Below, one piece after another: positions 28,463 to 36,606 of a stretch of 64,000 nt of DNA. The position numbers and the translations under genes are program-made. A model generated the notes under the pieces. It saw only the letters and a list, made by a program, of their open reading frames with translations, made no database searches and had not been told where the DNA came from. Numbering within the stretch: position 1 is the stretch's first letter; every line of letters starts with the position of its first letter. The DNA is from Pseudomonadota bacterium (lineage in GTDB: Bacteria > Pseudomonadota > Alphaproteobacteria > Rhodobacterales > Rhodobacteraceae): NCBI GenBank assembly GCA_020161615.1, contig JAIUPD010000001.1, positions 620,584 through 684,583 of the forward strand. The letters run 5' to 3'.

Positions 28463-29187
28463 AACGCGCGGTTCTGGCCGATATCCACGGCAATGCCGAT
28501 GCGCTGGCGGCGGTGCTGGCGGATCTGTCGGGGCAGAGGGCGGATGAGGTCCTGATCCTGGGCGATCATTTCAGCGGCCCGCTGGCGGCGGCCGAGACCT
28601 GGGACCTGCTCAGGGACCTGCCGGCGCGGGCGCTGCGGGGGAACCACGACCGCTACCTGCTGGAGGTGCCGCGCGGGGCCATGGGCGCCTCGGATGGCGC
28701 GGCGCATGACGATCTGCCGCCCGGGGCGCTGGACTGGCTGGCGAGCCTGCCGCCGACCCTTTCGGGCGGGGATGTCTTCGCCTGCCACGGCACGCCCGCC
28801 TCGGACGAGACCTATCTTTGCGAGCGCATCACCCCGGACGGCGGCGTGGCGCAGCGCGATGCGGCGACCATCGCCCGGCTGCTGGCGGGGATCCAGGCGC
28901 CGGTGATCCTTTGCGCGCATTCGCATCTGCCGCGGGCGCTCAGGCTGCCCGACGGGCGGCTGGTGGTGAACCCGGGCTCGGTCGGTTGCCCGGCCTATAC
29001 CGATGCAACGCCCGTGCCCCATGCGGTCGAAGCCGGGTTCCCCGAGGCCTCGTATGCGCTGGTCGAGGGCGATAGCGTCACTTTCCGCCGCGTGCCCTAT
29101 GACAGCGCCCGGATGGCGGCGCGCGCCCGGGCCGCCGGTCGGCCGGAATGGGCCCGCGCGCTCGCCACCGGCTGGATCGCCTCTTGA
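28459..29187 (+). CDS. Calcineurin-like metallophosphoesterase (YfcE/MJ0936 type)
   Basis: This 242-residue protein has the metal-binding motifs of the family in order: LADIHGN, GDHFSG, RGNHDR, CHGTP and CAHSHLP, followed by VNPGSVG. It should be a dinuclear-metal phosphodiesterase of unknown substrate. The GTG start overlaps the dgcA stop by four bases, so it is translated with the D-glutamate genes although a link to that pathway is not obvious. It is soluble and cytoplasmic by sequence. Confidence 0.87.
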   Translation: MKRAVLADIHGNADALAAVLADLSGQRADEVLILGDHFSGPLAAAETWDLLRDLPARALRGNHDRYLLEVPRGAMGASDGAAHDDLPPGALDWLASLPPTLSGGDVFACHGTPASDETYLCERITPDGGVAQRDAATIARLLAGIQAPVILCAHSHLPRALRLPDGRLVVNPGSVGCPAYTDATPVPHAVEAGFPEASYALVEGDSVTFRRVPYDSARMAARARAAGRPEWARALATGWIAS

Positions 29188-29237
29188 CGCGCGGCGCGGC
29201 CTCGCGGATGAACCCTGCACGAACCCAAGGAGCCCCC

Positions 29238-30101
29238 ATGACCCGCACCGTCTATGTCAACGGCGAATTCCTGCCCGAGGATCAGGCCAAGATCTCGATC
29301 TTCGACCGCGCCTTCCTGATGGCCGACGGGGTCTATGAGGTGACCTCGGTCCTCGGCGGCAAGCTGATCGATTTCAGCGGCCACCTGAAGCGCCTCGCCC
29401 GTTCGCTCGACGCGCTGGAAATGGCCAATCCGCTGACCGAGGAGGAATGGCTGTCCGTTCACCGCAAGCTGGTCGAGGTCAACGGCATCGACGAGGGGCT
29501 GGTCTATCTGCAGGTGACGCGCGGCGCGCCGGGCGACCGCGATTTCGCCTGGCCCGATCCCGCGACCTGCCCGCCCGGTGTCGTGCTGTTCACGCAGAAC
29601 AAGCCGGGGCTGGCGGACAGCCCGGCGGCGAAGGTCGGCATGAAGGTCATTTCGATCCCCGACATCCGCTGGGGCCGGCGCGACATCAAGACCACGCAGC
29701 TCCTCTATCCCTCCATGGGCAAGATGATGGCCAAGAAGGCGGGTGCCGACGATGCTTGGCTGGTCGAGGACGGGCTGGTGACCGAGGGGACCTCGAACAA
29801 CACCTATATCGTCAAGGACAACCAGATCATCACCCGGCAACTGTCCACCGACATCCTGCACGGGATCACCCGCGCGGCGGTGCTGAAACTGGCGCGCGAG
29901 GCGCAGATGGAGGTGGTCGAGCGCCCCTTCACCATCGCCGAGGCGCAGCAGGCGGACGAGGCGTTCATCACCTCGGCCTCGGCTTTCGTCATGCCGGTGG
30001 TCGAGATCGACGGCGCCACGCTGGGCGATGGCAAGCCGGGCCGCGTGGCGACCCGCATGCGCGAGATCTATCTGGACGAGATGCGCAAGGCGGCGATCTG
30101 A
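29238..30101 (+). CDS. dat: D-amino-acid aminotransferase (class IV)
   Basis: This 287-residue PLP enzyme has the class IV pattern: VNGEFLPEDQAKISIFDRAFLMADGVYEV, the PLP-binding Lys151 in RRDIKTTQLL, and TEGTSNNTYIV. This matches D-alanine/D-glutamate transaminases, which exchange D-alanine and 2-oxoglutarate with pyruvate and D-glutamate. The dgcN-dgcA genes just upstream make a D-amino-acid role more likely than branched-chain transamination. AAGGAG precedes the ATG at 29238. About 50 bp separate it from the phosphoesterase gene. Confidence 0.85.
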   Translation: MTRTVYVNGEFLPEDQAKISIFDRAFLMADGVYEVTSVLGGKLIDFSGHLKRLARSLDALEMANPLTEEEWLSVHRKLVEVNGIDEGLVYLQVTRGAPGDRDFAWPDPATCPPGVVLFTQNKPGLADSPAAKVGMKVISIPDIRWGRRDIKTTQLLYPSMGKMMAKKAGADDAWLVEDGLVTEGTSNNTYIVKDNQIITRQLSTDILHGITRAAVLKLAREAQMEVVERPFTIAEAQQADEAFITSASAFVMPVVEIDGATLGDGKPGRVATRMREIYLDEMRKAAI

Positions 30102-30155
30102 TCGCAGCCTGTGCCGCGACAGCGCCGCCCGCCCGGGAAGGGCCGGGCGGCGTTG

Positions 30156-30383
30156 TCATCTTCGGGGGCAGGCGAGGCGGGGGGTGCTGGCCCCGAGGGC
30201 GATCTCCGTCGCCGCGTCGCGGATGCCCGCGTCCTGGATCACCCGCACGACCCGGCGGTCAAGCAGCAGGTTGACGCTGGCCGCGCCCTCGATCCGCTCG
30301 ATGCCGGCGGTGCGTATGGGATGGCTGATCGACGGATTGTTGATGGCGGCTGAGGTCGCTGTTCCCCGGCGTTCCGCGATCAA
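30156..30383 (-). CDS. Possible small protein coupled to the RTX gene
   Basis: This 75-residue frame starts with TTG inside the stop of the RTX gene (four-base overlap, TTGA). Codon use is coding-like (GC-rich third positions) over its last 55 codons, with SVNLLLDRRVVRVIQDAGIRD as a regular beta/alpha pattern. There is no recognised family, no ATG, and it could equally be a remnant of an older gene. A conserved homologue would decide. Confidence 0.3.
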   Translation of the reverse strand: MIAERRGTATSAAINNPSISHPIRTAGIERIEGAASVNLLLDRRVVRVIQDAGIRDAATEIALGASTPRLACPRR

Positions 30384-31531
30384 TCCAGCGTGGTGAGCGG
30401 CGTGAGATAGACCGCCACATCGGCCTCCACGTCGATACCCGCGCCGCCGGTGATCACCGTGACCAGCGTGCCATCAATCAGCACGTTCAGGTTGCCGCTT
30501 TCGGCATCGGGTTCCAGCGTGACCTCGGGCGGGGTGGTGCCGTCGAGATAGGGGATGGTGAGGTGCAGCTGATCGACACCCGCTTCGAAATCGACCACTT
30601 CGCCCACGCCGTCGTAGGTGATGCTCTCGCCGACTTTCTGTTCGATGACAAAGAGGTCCTCGCCCTCGCCGCCGGAATAGGTGTCATTGGCATCGCCATA
30701 GAGGGAATCATTGCCCGCGCCGCCGTCGAAGACATCGCGCCCGCCCATGCTGCGCAGGATGTCGACGCCCTCGCCGCCCAGAAGCGTGTCGTTGCCGTCG
30801 CCGGTTTCCAGCAGGTCGTTGCCCGCGCCGCCATCGACCTCCTTGTCGCCGTCGAAGACCGCATTGACGGTATCGTCACCCTCGCCCGCCAGGATCGTGT
30901 CGCGCCCGAGGCCGCTGAGCATCGTGTCCTCGCCATCGCCGCCTTCCAGCAAATCGTTGCCGTCGCCGCCGTCGAGCGAATCCTGGCCGTTGCCGCCGAA
31001 CAGACGGTCATCGCCGGCGCCGCCCAGCAGCGTGTCGTCCCAGTCGCCGCCGAACAGCGTGTCGTTGCCGTCACCGCCGTCCATCATGTCGCGACCGGGG
31101 CCGCCGCCAAGCTGGTCGTTGCCCGCGCCACCCAGAAGCGTGTCGTCGCCGACCCCGCCCCAGAGCGTGTCGCTGCCTTCGTTGCCCCAGAGCCGGTCAT
31201 TGCCCTGTTCGCCATAAAGCTCGTCATCGCCGCGTCCGCCCGACAGGCGGTCCCAGCCGTCGTTGCCATGCAAGGTGTCGTTGCCGGTGCCGCCGTGCAG
31301 GTTGTCGGCGCCGGCGCCGCCATGCAGCGTATCCTCGCCCGGGCCCCCGGCCAGCGTGTCGTTGCCCGCCAGCCCGTTCAGCAGGTCGTCGCCACCCTGG
31401 CCCTCCAGCAGATCCGCGCCTTCGGTGCCGTCCAGCACGTCGTCTTCGGTCTCGGTCGGGGGTTCCGAGGAATCCTGATTACCAAGGCCCATGACCACAA
31501 AGCTCGCCAGGATCAGCGCCAGAAGCCCCAT
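30380..31531 (-). CDS. RTX calcium-binding repeat protein with N-terminal hydrophobic segment
   Basis: This 383-residue protein begins MGLLALILASFVVMGLGN, a hydrophobic segment, then an acidic linker and about 18-20 nonapeptides of the GGxGxDxLx type (about residues 40-260), which fold into a calcium-binding beta roll. The C-terminal 100 residues are acidic and beta-rich (YDGVGEVVDFEAGVDQLHL), typical of RTX C-terminal domains. It could be secreted by a type I system or be membrane-anchored through the N-terminus. No T1SS genes are nearby. The role, perhaps adhesion or surface layer, is not known. Confidence 0.8.
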   Translation of the reverse strand: MGLLALILASFVVMGLGNQDSSEPPTETEDDVLDGTEGADLLEGQGGDDLLNGLAGNDTLAGGPGEDTLHGGAGADNLHGGTGNDTLHGNDGWDRLSGGRGDDELYGEQGNDRLWGNEGSDTLWGGVGDDTLLGGAGNDQLGGGPGRDMMDGGDGNDTLFGGDWDDTLLGGAGDDRLFGGNGQDSLDGGDGNDLLEGGDGEDTMLSGLGRDTILAGEGDDTVNAVFDGDKEVDGGAGNDLLETGDGNDTLLGGEGVDILRSMGGRDVFDGGAGNDSLYGDANDTYSGGEGEDLFVIEQKVGESITYDGVGEVVDFEAGVDQLHLTIPYLDGTTPPEVTLEPDAESGNLNVLIDGTLVTVITGGAGIDVEADVAVYLTPLTTLD

Positions 31532-31742
31532 CGTCCCACCCCTTAACTTGCATGCGTTAACTGTTTGGTTACCACATTCAAGATTGCTAGAGTCAAGGGA
31601 TTCTTGGAAATTCCGCGGTTTGCCCGACGGGGATTCGGATCAATTCTCTCTTTATCGACAGATAGTTGCCAGAATGGAAACAGTGCCATCATCCCCCGGC
31701 CACCCCGCGTCACTGGCGAGTGAAAGCCGGGCGCCAGGGCGA

Positions 31743-32057
31743 TCAGTCGCGCTTGCCGACGTTCTCGGCGAAGCTTTTCTCGAAAGCCTTCACCTGATCG
31801 GCCGAGGCCTCGCGCTGGTGCTCGGCACGCCATGCGTCATAGGGCATGCCGTAGACGATCTCGCGCGATTGCTCCTTGTCCAGGGTGATCCCTTCCTCGG
31901 CAGCGGCCTCGCCATACCAGCGGCTCAGGCAGTTGCGGCAGAAACCGGCCAGGTTCATCAGGTCGATGTTCTGGGCATCGGGGCGGTCATGCATCAGATG
32001 CTGAAGCAGGCGGCGAAAAGTCGCGGCCTCGATGCGGGTTCTGGTGGCCTCGTCCAT
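31743..32057 (-). CDS. DUF1244 protein
   Basis: This 104-residue protein matches DUF1244 along its length. Its hallmark GFCRNCLSRWY has a CxxC that could bind metal or be redox-active, followed by the acidic/aromatic IVYGMPYDAWRAEHQ. The function is unknown although it is widely conserved in proteobacteria. GAGGAAGCC precedes the ATG. It is divergent from pyk. Confidence 0.88.
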   Translation of the reverse strand: MDEATRTRIEAATFRRLLQHLMHDRPDAQNIDLMNLAGFCRNCLSRWYGEAAAEEGITLDKEQSREIVYGMPYDAWRAEHQREASADQVKAFEKSFAENVGKRD

Positions 32058-32178
32058 GGCTTCCTCGTTGAAACGGTGATCGCTTTGCCTCAGAACTGTC
32101 CTGCCTGTGCCATCGGGTCAAGCCGCCCTTTCGGCCCGCGTCACGCGATCGTCACCGCAAACCGCGCAAATTATTCGC

Positions 32179-32190
32179 GTTAGCGGTATC
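32179..32190. promoter_or_regulatory. Imperfect palindrome upstream of pyk, possible operator
   Basis: GTTAGCGGTATC is an imperfect LacI-type operator core about 100 bp before pyk. It resembles the GTTANCG half-sites reported for the alphaproteobacterial carbon regulator CceR, but only by eye. Confidence 0.25.
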
Positions 32191-32289
32191 GCAAAAGACT
32201 GCCCGGCCTGTTGCCGCAGGGGCGCGTTTGGGCGATACGGGAAGCAAGAAGCCGGGAAGGGCCGGTCAGGGAACAGGAAAGAGGGCACC

Positions 32290-33732
32290 ATGCGCCGCAA
32301 CCGCAACGTCAAGATCGTCGCCACGCTGGGCCCGGCCTCGTCCGATCTGGCCACGATCCGCGCGCTTTTCGAGGCCGGAGCCGATGTCTTCCGGCTGAAC
32401 ATGAGCCATGGCTCGCATGAGGAGATCGCCGCCCGCCACGCCATCGTCCGCCAGGTCGAGCGCGAGGCGGGGCGCCCCATCGCCCTGCTGGCCGATCTGC
32501 AGGGGCCGAAGCTGCGTGTCGGCACCTTCGGCGTCAGCTCGGTCGAGCTGGAGGAGGGGCAGAAATTCCGCTTCGACCTCGACGAAGCCGAGGGCAATCA
32601 TACCCGCGTCACGCTGCCCCATCCCGAGATCTTCGCCGCCCTCGAACCCGGCGCCCGGCTTCTGGTCAACGACGGCAAGATCAAGCTGGTGGTCGATGAT
32701 TGCGGCGCCGATTACGCGAATTGCACCGTCGCGGTCGGCGGCGTCATCTCGAACCGCAAGGGCGTGAACGTGCCCGATGTGGTGCTGCCGCTCCGCGCGC
32801 TCAGCCCCAAGGACAAGGCCGATCTGGAATTCGTCTGCGATCTGGGCGTGGACTGGCTGGCGCTCAGCTTCGTGCAGCGCCCCGAGGATGTCGAGGAAGC
32901 GCGCGAACTGGCCCGGGGCCGCGCCGCGATCCTGGCCAAGATCGAGAAACCGGCGGCGGTCAATGCCTTCGACGCCATCGCCGCGGTCTCGGACGGGATC
33001 ATGGTGGCGCGCGGCGACCTGGGGGTCGAACTGCCGGTCCATGCCGTGCCGCCGATCCAAAAGCGTCTGGTGCGCCGGGCGCGGGCGCTGGCCAAGCCGG
33101 TGATCGTCGCCACGCAAATGCTGGAATCGATGATCGAAAGCCCGATGCCCACCCGGGCCGAGGTTTCGGACGTCGCCACCGCCATCTACGAGGGCGCCGA
33201 TGCGGTCATGCTGTCGGCGGAATCGGCAGCGGGCAATTATCCGGTCGAAGCGGTGCGCACCATGCACAACGTTGCCCTCTCGGTCGAGAAGGACACGACC
33301 TATCGCCAGGTCATCGCCGCCTTCCGTACCTATGAGCGCACCTCGGTCGCCGATGCCATCGTCTCGGCCGCGCGGGAAATCGCGGAATCGACCAATATCA
33401 AGGCGATCTGCTGCTTTACCGAATCCGGCACTACCGCGCTCAAGGTCGCGCGCGAGCGGCCGCAGGTGCCGATCCTGGCGCTGAGCCCCAAGGCCGCGAC
33501 GCTGCGGCGGCTCTGCCTGGTCTGGGGCGTGACCTGCGTGGCGACCGGCAGCGTGGACCGCTTCAAATCCGCCGTCGTCAGCGCCGCGCGGGCAGCCCGT
33601 GAGCTGGGTTTCGCCGAGCAGACCGACCAGATCGTCGTCACCGCCGGTGTGCCCTTCAACCAGCCGGGCACCACCAATATCCTGCGCGTGGCGCCTTGTG
33701 ATGAGCGTCTGATCTTCCGCGCCGAGGAATGA
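32290..33732 (+). CDS. pyk: Pyruvate kinase
   Basis: This 480-residue enzyme converts phosphoenolpyruvate and ADP to pyruvate and ATP. Family motifs are complete: KIVATLGPAS, FRLNMSHGSHE, LADLQGPKLR, the active-site ILAKIEKPAAVNAFD, MVARGDLGVE, and ATQMLESMI..PTRAEVSDVA. A C-terminal regulatory domain is present. The start at 32290 follows a GAGGG site; longer upstream frames lack homology. It is divergent from a DUF1244 gene and followed by a small membrane-protein gene after 30 bp. Confidence 0.96.
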   Translation: MRRNRNVKIVATLGPASSDLATIRALFEAGADVFRLNMSHGSHEEIAARHAIVRQVEREAGRPIALLADLQGPKLRVGTFGVSSVELEEGQKFRFDLDEAEGNHTRVTLPHPEIFAALEPGARLLVNDGKIKLVVDDCGADYANCTVAVGGVISNRKGVNVPDVVLPLRALSPKDKADLEFVCDLGVDWLALSFVQRPEDVEEARELARGRAAILAKIEKPAAVNAFDAIAAVSDGIMVARGDLGVELPVHAVPPIQKRLVRRARALAKPVIVATQMLESMIESPMPTRAEVSDVATAIYEGADAVMLSAESAAGNYPVEAVRTMHNVALSVEKDTTYRQVIAAFRTYERTSVADAIVSAAREIAESTNIKAICCFTESGTTALKVARERPQVPILALSPKAATLRRLCLVWGVTCVATGSVDRFKSAVVSAARAARELGFAEQTDQIVVTAGVPFNQPGTTNILRVAPCDERLIFRAEE

Positions 33733-33762
33733 TCCCCTCGGCCCCGTGACCCCGGAGGGCCC

Positions 33763-33993
33763 ATGGATCGCGACCTTCTGTTCCTTGTCGGGCTGGTGTT
33801 CCTGCCGCTGGCCTTCGTCGCGCTGGTTTCCGCCTGGGCCGACCGTCGGCGGCCCTGGGCGGCGCTGATCCTGGTGGCGGTGGGAGTTGGGGTGGCGGCC
33901 TGGGCCTCGCTCACCAACCCCGCCGGCCCCTATGATTGGCGCCTGATCCCGGACCTCGCGGTCGAGACGATCGCCCGCTACTGGCCGCGCTAG
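33763..33993 (+). CDS. Small two-helix membrane protein
   Basis: This 76-residue protein has two hydrophobic segments (about residues 5-24 and 32-48) and a short polar tail, DWRLIPDLAVETIARYWPR. GGAGGG precedes the ATG 30 bp after pyk, so it is probably cotranscribed with it. The stop codon overlaps, tail to tail, the stop of the convergent thioesterase gene by four bases. The function is unknown; similar proteins occur next to pyk in related bacteria, as far as I recall. Confidence 0.65.
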   Translation: MDRDLLFLVGLVFLPLAFVALVSAWADRRRPWAALILVAVGVGVAAWASLTNPAGPYDWRLIPDLAVETIARYWPR

Positions 33994-34436
33994 CTCGGTT
34001 GCGGCACCGGGCGGTCGATCACCGCCAGCGTCATGCGCGAGATGCAGACGAGCTTGTCGTTCTCGTCCACGATCCGGGTTTCCCAGACCTGGCTGCGCCG
34101 GCCGATATGCACCGGCCGGGTGGTGCCGGTGACCCAGCCGCCGGTGGCCGGGCGCAGATGGTTGGCGTTGATCTCCTGCCCGACGACGCTTTCTCGGGCC
34201 ACATCGACGCAGAAGGCGCCGGCCCAGCTGGCCAGTGTCTCGGCAAGAAGGACCGAGGCGCCGCCGTGCAGGATCCCGGCCGGCTGCTTTGTGCGCGCAT
34301 CGACCGGCATCCGGCCCGTCAGGTAATCCGGCCCCTTTTCCAGCACCTCGATCCCGAGATGGGCGTTCGCGGTCCCCTGGCCATAGGCATTGGCCATCTC
34401 GACGGTGAAGGGGGTCTTCCAGATGCTCTCGGTCAT
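33990..34436 (-). CDS. PaaI-type hotdog thioesterase
   Basis: This 148-residue hotdog-fold protein has the motif GILHGGASVLLAETLASW, in which the HGG and a following acidic residue (Glu) mark PaaI/YbdB-type acyl-CoA thioesterases, and ends with NDKLVCISRMTLAVI. It should hydrolyse an acyl- or aryl-CoA in the cytoplasm. The start at 34436 has GAGGAG upstream; the longer frame is without homology. The substrate is unknown. Confidence 0.87.
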   Translation of the reverse strand: MTESIWKTPFTVEMANAYGQGTANAHLGIEVLEKGPDYLTGRMPVDARTKQPAGILHGGASVLLAETLASWAGAFCVDVARESVVGQEINANHLRPATGGWVTGTTRPVHIGRRSQVWETRIVDENDKLVCISRMTLAVIDRPVPQPS

Positions 34437-34565
34437 GCGCGTCTCCTCGCCTTTTTGTCGGACCTGCGCCCGGTTGACGCACGCGGCAAGCCCCCGGCGT
34501 GGATGACCTTGCGTCCGGCGGCGCGGCCTGTCATGGAGCGGTGATCGTCCCGGGGCCGCGCCCCC

Positions 34566-34594
34566 TTGCAAAGCGGGGGAGGGCGGGGTATTGG
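34566..34594 (+). promoter_or_regulatory. Probable promoter of rpmI-rplT
   Basis: TTGCAA (34566-34571) and TATTGG (34589-34594) are separated by 17 bp, about 85 bp before rpmI. The leader between could carry the autoregulatory L20 site known in other bacteria, but none was recognised. Confidence 0.45.
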
Positions 34595-34676
34595 GGCGCC
34601 CTCTGAGCCCGCGCGGCCGGCCGGTGTGGCATGCCGAGTCGCGCGTTATGACCTCTCGAGAAGACAGGAGACGGAA

Positions 34677-34877
34677 ATGCCCAAGATGAAGACCAAATCG
34701 GCCGCCAAAAAGCGGTTCAAGGTCACTGCTACCGGCAAGATCAAATCGGCCCAGGCCGGCAAGCGCCACGGCATGATCAAGCGTACGACGAAATTCATCC
34801 GCGACGCCCGCGGCACCATGGTGCTGAGCGAGCCGGATACGAAGATCGTCAAGACCTACATGCCCTACGCCCGCTGA
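34677..34877 (+). CDS. rpmI: 50S ribosomal protein L35
   Basis: This 66-residue basic protein begins [20 protein letters not shown] and matches bacterial L35 from end to end. The start at 34677 is fixed by family length. It is followed after 17 bp by rplT, as in most bacteria. infC is not upstream and pheS is not downstream here, so the usual longer cluster has been split. Confidence 0.97.
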   Translation: MPKMKTKSAAKKRFKVTATGKIKSAQAGKRHGMIKRTTKFIRDARGTMVLSEPDTKIVKTYMPYAR

Positions 34878-34894
34878 GCTGAGGAGAGACACAC

Positions 34895-35260
34895 ATGGCA
34901 CGCGTCAAATCCGGCAAGGTGACCCACGCCCGTCACCGCAAGGTGATCAAGGCCGCCTCGGGCTATTACAGCGCCCGTTCGCGCAACTTCCGCACCGCCA
35001 CCCAGGCGGTCGACAAGGCGAACCAATACGCCACCCGTGACCGCAAGACCCGCAAGCGCAACTTCCGCGCCCTGTGGATCCAGCGGATCAACGCCGCGGT
35101 GCGTCTGGTCGATCCCGACCTGACCTATTCGCGCTTCATCAACCTGCTGGCCGTTGCCGGGATCGAAGTGGACCGCAAGGTTCTGGCCGATCTCGCCGTG
35201 CACGAGCCCGAAGCCTTCGCGCTGATCGTCGAGCAGGCCAAGGCCGGCGCCACCGCCTGA
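34895..35260 (+). CDS. rplT: 50S ribosomal protein L20
   Basis: This 121-residue protein begins [17 protein letters not shown], with [14 protein letters not shown] and YSRFINLL further on, the standard L20 pattern. L20 is needed for early assembly of the 50S subunit and in other bacteria represses its own operon. It has a GAGGAG ribosome-binding site and ends before a strong terminator. Confidence 0.97.
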   Translation: MARVKSGKVTHARHRKVIKAASGYYSARSRNFRTATQAVDKANQYATRDRKTRKRNFRALWIQRINAAVRLVDPDLTYSRFINLLAVAGIEVDRKVLADLAVHEPEAFALIVEQAKAGATA

Positions 35261-35285
35261 GCGGAGCGCTGTCACTGAAATGGAA

Positions 35286-35316
35286 AACCCGCCGGGCTTG
35301 CGCTCGGCGGGTTTTT
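35286..35316. terminator. Intrinsic terminator between rplT and hisN
   Basis: Stem AACCCGCCG / CGGCGGGTT with a GC-rich loop is followed by TTTTT and preceded by AAAA, 25 bp after rplT and 18 bp from the convergent hisN stop. It may serve both genes. Confidence 0.85.
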
Positions 35317-35334
35317 CGTTGACCTGCGGACAGG

Positions 35335-36153
35335 TTAGCCGTTCAGCAGGGCCATCGCCTCGGCGTGGAGCGCGGGGGACGAGGCGGCGAGGATCCGCCC
35401 GCCCTGATGCGCGGGCCGCCCCTGCCAGTCGGTAACGACACCGCCCGCCGCCTCGATCACCGCGATGGGGGCCATCACGTCATAGGGCTGTAACCCCGCC
35501 TCGATCACCAGGTCGATCTGGCCCGCAGCCAGCAGCGCATAGGCGTAGCAATCGGTGCCATAGCGCGTCAGCCGCGCCTGGGCCGAGACGCGGCGGAAGG
35601 CGGCGCCTTCTTCGGCGGTGCCGATTTCGGGAAATGTGGTGAAGAGGATCGCCTGCGACAGCGGCCGGGCAGGGCGGGCGCGCAGGGGATGGCGGCCGAG
35701 GGGGCCGTCAACCCGGGCCTCGCCCAGGCCGCCCCGGAACCGCTCGCCGATATAGGGTTGGTCGATGATGCCCAGAAACGGGCCATGGTCATCCGCCAGC
35801 GCGATCAGCACACCCCAGGTGGGGGTGCCCGACAGGTAGCCGCGGGTGCCGTCGATCGGGTCCAGCACCCAGGTCAGGCCCGAGGTGCCGGGTTTGGCTT
35901 CCTCTTCCTCGCCGAGGATCGCGTCGTCGGGGCGGAATTGCGCCAGAACCGCCCGCATCGCCGCCTCGCTGGCGCGGTCGGCGGCGGTCACCGGGTCGAA
36001 ACCGGCGATGGCCTTGTTGTCGGCGGAAAGCCCCTCGGTGCGGAAATGCGCCAGCGTCGCCGGACGCGCGGCATCGGCCACCGCATCGGCCGCCTGCCAG
36101 AGCGCGGCGATTTCAGCCGGCGAGAAACGGGAACGGAGGGGGGATCGGGTCAT
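35335..36153 (-). CDS. hisN: Inositol-phosphatase-family protein, probable histidinol-phosphatase HisN
   Basis: This 272-residue enzyme has the metal sites of the inositol monophosphatase superfamily: GEEEE, WVLDPIDGTRGYLSG and PYDVMAPIAVIEAAGG. The substitution pattern (DPIDGTRGYLSGTPTWGVLIAL) is that of HisN-type histidinol phosphatases, though nucleotide or inositol substrates cannot be excluded. Two ATGs are possible. I prefer 36153 because GAGGAG lies 9 bases upstream; the ATG at 36162 directly abuts that site. Confidence 0.82.
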   Translation of the reverse strand: MTRSPLRSRFSPAEIAALWQAADAVADAARPATLAHFRTEGLSADNKAIAGFDPVTAADRASEAAMRAVLAQFRPDDAILGEEEEAKPGTSGLTWVLDPIDGTRGYLSGTPTWGVLIALADDHGPFLGIIDQPYIGERFRGGLGEARVDGPLGRHPLRARPARPLSQAILFTTFPEIGTAEEGAAFRRVSAQARLTRYGTDCYAYALLAAGQIDLVIEAGLQPYDVMAPIAVIEAAGGVVTDWQGRPAHQGGRILAASSPALHAEAMALLNG

Positions 36154-36243
36154 CGGCGGCATCTCCTCAACCGGGCGTGAAAGCCCTGTCTAGGCGTGCC
36201 GGCGCGGGCGGGCAAGAGTACCCGCCCCCAGGAAACCCGGATG

Positions 36244-36606
36244 TCAGGCGGCGTCGGAGAGGACGCGGGCCAGGTCGAACAGGCGTTTGCGCTGCGCTTC
36301 GGGGATCGAGTAATAGGCGCGGACCAGTTCCATCGCTTCCTTGTTGGCCAGGATATCGGCCGAGGGTGCCGCTTCACCGGCGTTTTCGCCAGCCAGGCCT
36401 TCGAAGAAGAAGCCGATCTGCACGCCCAGGGTACGGGCGATGTCCCACAGACGCGAGGCGCTGACGCGGTTCATCCCGGTTTCGTATTTCTGGATCTGCT
36501 GGAACTTGATGCCGACCGAATCGGCCAGCTGCTGCTGGGTCATGCCCACCATCCAGCGGCGATGACGGATCCGCTTGCCAACATGCACGTCAACCGGGTG
36601 CTTCAC
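36244..36606 (-). CDS. Small XRE-family helix-turn-helix regulator
   Basis: This 120-residue protein has a Cro/C1-type helix-turn-helix (about residues 8-62: VGKRIRHRRWMVGMTQQQLADSVGIKFQQIQKYETGMNRVS) followed by a short helical part, FFFEGLAG and LVRAYYSIPEAQRKRLFDLARVL. Many Rhodobacterales encode such a regulator. The GTG start at 36606 is chosen from GAGGAG seven bases upstream and from the usual KHPVDVHVGKRI N-terminus. Its long upstream region has several palindromes that may be its own operators. Confidence 0.85.
   Translation of the reverse strand: MKHPVDVHVGKRIRHRRWMVGMTQQQLADSVGIKFQQIQKYETGMNRVSASRLWDIARTLGVQIGFFFEGLAGENAGEAAPSADILANKEAMELVRAYYSIPEAQRKRLFDLARVLSDAA

Noticed and set aside
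30380-31531. CRISPR-like periodic repeats
   Set aside because: The periodicity is nine codons encoding GGxGxDxLx calcium-binding repeats. There are no unique spacers or identical repeats.
31551-31570. Second CtrA motif before the RTX gene (TTAACTTGCATGCGTTAA)
   Set aside because: The two TTAA words are 10 bases apart, not 7, so it does not fit the consensus.
32266-34482. Long open frame antisense to pyk and extending into the thioesterase region
   Set aside because: Composition is typical of antisense translation and pyk is unmistakable.
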